Assembly (NCBI GenBank): GCA_964518725.1
Contig: CAZFKP010000006.1
Coordinates: forward strand, 20,281-84,280
Source: JANRKF01 sp964518725
GTDB taxonomy: Bacteria > Pseudomonadota > Alphaproteobacteria > Rickettsiales > SXRF01
Direction: 5' to 3'
DNA: 64,000 bases
Part shown: piece after piece, positions 62,619 to 64,000 of the stretch
Numbering within the stretch: position 1 is the first letter of the stretch
How the letters are laid out: the number at the start of each line of letters is the position of its first letter
Position numbers and translations under genes: made by a program
Notes under the pieces: generated by a model
The model's database searches: none
Told to the model about the DNA's origin: nothing
What the model saw: only the letters and a program-made list of their open reading frames with translations

Positions 62619-63771
62619 TTCATCCTTGCGTATTTTTTACCTGATTGCCGGGGAGCCTTCCGGCGACGCGCTGGGAGCACATTTGATGCGCTCGCTGAAA
62701 GCACTCTCGCCGACACCTGTCCTGTTTTTTGGCATCGGCGGCGATCAGATGGAAAGCGAAGGATTGAGAAGCTTGTTTCCGTATCACGATCTGGCGGTGA
62801 TGGGGTTTGCCGAGCTGCTACCGCACATGATGAATATTTTCGCCCGCATCGGACAAACCGCCGAGGATATCAGAGCCAAAAACCCCGACGCGCTCATCAC
62901 TATCGACTCGCCCGGCTTCTGCAAACGGGTCGTGAAGAAATTGCGCGCAGAACATTTCGAAACCCGCTATATCCATTATGTCGCCCCCAGCGTCTGGGCA
63001 TGGAAACCGAAGCGTGCCGAAGTGTTCGCCGGACTGTTCGACCATCTGCTCGCGCTCCTTCCGTTTGAGCCGCCCTATTTCGAGCGCGCCGGACTCGGCA
63101 CCACCTTCGTCGGCCATCCGGTGGTCACCACCCCGCACACTGGTGATGGGAAAGCGTTCCGCGCCCGCTACCAGATTGCCGACACCACTCCCCTCTTCTG
63201 CGTACTTCCCGGCAGCCGGCGCGGTGAGATCAACCGTCATTTACCCGTGTTTGCCCGCAGCATCGCCTTGCTATCGGAATGCTACCCGAACCTTGCCATT
63301 GTCGTTCCGGTGCCGAAATATTTGCTGCCGGTGGTGAAACCCTATTTCGACGATTGCCCGTTCCGCGCCATCGTCACCGCACACGCGGAAGACAAGCTGG
63401 ATGCAATTGCCGCCAGCAACGCTGCCATCGTCAAATCCGGCACCGTGATGCTCGAAGTCGCCAAGGCACGCACGCCGATGGTGGTGGCCTACCGCGTGAG
63501 CGCCATCAGCGCCTTCATCTATAAACGCCTACGGCTTACCAAGCTAGCAACGCTCGTGAATATCCTCGTCGGCAAGGAAGTTATCCCTGAATTATTACAA
63601 GATGACTGCACCCCGATCATGGTGGCAAGCGCCGCAGAAAGCCTGCTACGCTACCCGTTGTTGGCCGAACGCCAGAAGAATGCTATTAACAGTGCCTTTG
63701 CCCTACTCACCCCGGAAAAATCTTCCCCGAGCGACATTGCGGCAAGAACCATCCTTAGCCAGATGGAATAA
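62611..63771 (+). CDS. lpxB: Lipid-A-disaccharide synthase
   Basis: LpxB joins lipid X to UDP-diacylglucosamine. The 386-residue GT19 protein has YLIAGEPSGDALGAHLM, GIGGDQMESEGLRSLFP, TIDSPGFCKRVVKKL, HYVAPSVWAWKPKRA, LLPFEPPYFERAGLGTTFVGHP, LPGSRRGEI and ASNAAIVKSGTVMLEVA. ATG 62611 overlaps the lpxI end by eight bases. No gene follows on this strand for 90 bases. Confidence 0.96.
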   Translation: MNDSSLRIFYLIAGEPSGDALGAHLMRSLKALSPTPVLFFGIGGDQMESEGLRSLFPYHDLAVMGFAELLPHMMNIFARIGQTAEDIRAKNPDALITIDSPGFCKRVVKKLRAEHFETRYIHYVAPSVWAWKPKRAEVFAGLFDHLLALLPFEPPYFERAGLGTTFVGHPVVTTPHTGDGKAFRARYQIADTTPLFCVLPGSRRGEINRHLPVFARSIALLSECYPNLAIVVPVPKYLLPVVKPYFDDCPFRAIVTAHAEDKLDAIAASNAAIVKSGTVMLEVAKARTPMVVAYRVSAISAFIYKRLRLTKLATLVNILVGKEVIPELLQDDCTPIMVASAAESLLRYPLLAERQKNAINSAFALLTPEKSSPSDIAARTILSQME

Positions 63772-63803
63772 TTCATTTTACCAGTTGTAAAAAGACAATG
63801 GCT

Positions 63804-63832
63804 TTGCAATAAGTTGTGCATTCTAGTATAAT
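63804..63832 (+). promoter_or_regulatory. Sigma70-type promoter
   Basis: TTGCAA (63804-63809), a 17-base spacer and a perfect TATAAT (63827-63832), about 30 bases before the GTG at 63862. This supports a new transcription unit after lpxB. Confidence 0.6.
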
Positions 63833-63861
63833 CAACAGTGTTACTCAACACAGGGTACAGC

Positions 63862-64000
63862 GTGAAGTCTGGTAGCGAAGAGACACAAGACCATCCCGTA
63901 AGTTCGCAGTCACAGCATTCGGCTTATGCTGGCGCCTTGCTGCGCTCCAGCCTTTCCTCCCTTCCAGTGCATTATTTGGGATTCCAGCCTAGCCGTACAA
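63862..64000 (+). CDS. Start of an unrecognised gene, cut by the window end
   Basis: From GTG 63862 a frame stays open to the edge (46 codons): VKSGSEETQDHPVSSQ, then AYAGALLRSSLSSL and VHYLGFQPSRT. No alternative ATG lies in this stretch. A good promoter and a weak GGG site precede it. Too little is visible to name it. Confidence 0.45.
   Translation, partial: MKSGSEETQDHPVSSQSQHSAYAGALLRSSLSSLPVHYLGFQPSRT

Overview
The window is a dense, moderately G+C-rich stretch of an alphaproteobacterial chromosome. Supporting signs are a dcw cell-wall cluster led by mraZ, the pyrH-frr-uppS-cdsA-dxr-rseP-bamA-ompH-lpxD-fabZ-lpxA-lpxI-lpxB run with LpxI rather than LpxH, two tandem DUF2336 genes, a meso-diaminopimelate type MurE (DNPR motif), and a vir-type type IV secretion locus whose gene order and paralogues (two VirB2 genes, a VirB4 without ATPase motifs) recall the Rickettsiales. 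An ankyrin-repeat gene and several orphan proteins next to the secretion locus suggest a host-associated or predatory lifestyle, but MotB, purine, thiamine and shikimate genes argue against an extremely reduced genome. I cannot fix the order. A run of ten Ns inside uvrB shows this is a draft assembly.

Layout. 1-6.7 kb (minus): mraZ-rsmH-ftsL-ftsI-murE-murF-mraY (cut by the window edge), with a putative MraZ operator. 6.9-8.2 kb: two small lipoproteins and a prepilin-like gene broken by one in-frame amber codon. 8.2-25 kb: purL, rnd, a membrane glycosyltransferase-like gene, uvrB, tRNA-Arg(CCT), typA, nadK and two DUF2336 genes, interspersed with orphan genes (10.8, 17.5 and 21.1 kb). 25.2-27.9 kb: a CoA-transferase pair, a TraX-like gene and a RidA-family gene. 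28.0-39.7 kb: the secretion locus virB2-virB2-virB4-virB6-virB8-virB9-virB10-virB11, an antisense ankyrin gene, then virD4. 39.7-44.2 kb: an orphan membrane protein, thiSG, aroQ, a glycerophosphodiesterase, aat and another orphan. 44.2-51 kb: YqgE, a trypsin-like protease, MotB, AmtB, DUF2333, a methyltransferase and a UbiA-type prenyltransferase. 51.1-63.8 kb: the pyrH-to-lpxB envelope run, in which every junction from uppS to rseP and from lpxA to lpxB overlaps. The window ends in the start of a new gene behind a good promoter.

How it fits together. Two envelope clusters (peptidoglycan/division and isoprenoid/outer membrane/lipid A) frame a secretion system. VirB6, 8, 9, 10, 11 and VirD4 would form a trans-envelope channel, but VirB3, VirB5, VirB7 and a catalytically competent VirB4 are not visible here and would have to be encoded elsewhere. 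Several orphan genes with good ribosome sites and hydrophilic C termini are candidate substrates. Three of them (10841, the ankyrin gene and 39728-40267) share an upstream TCACA-N5-TTCA element, with weaker versions elsewhere, which is the most novel-looking regulatory signal in the window.
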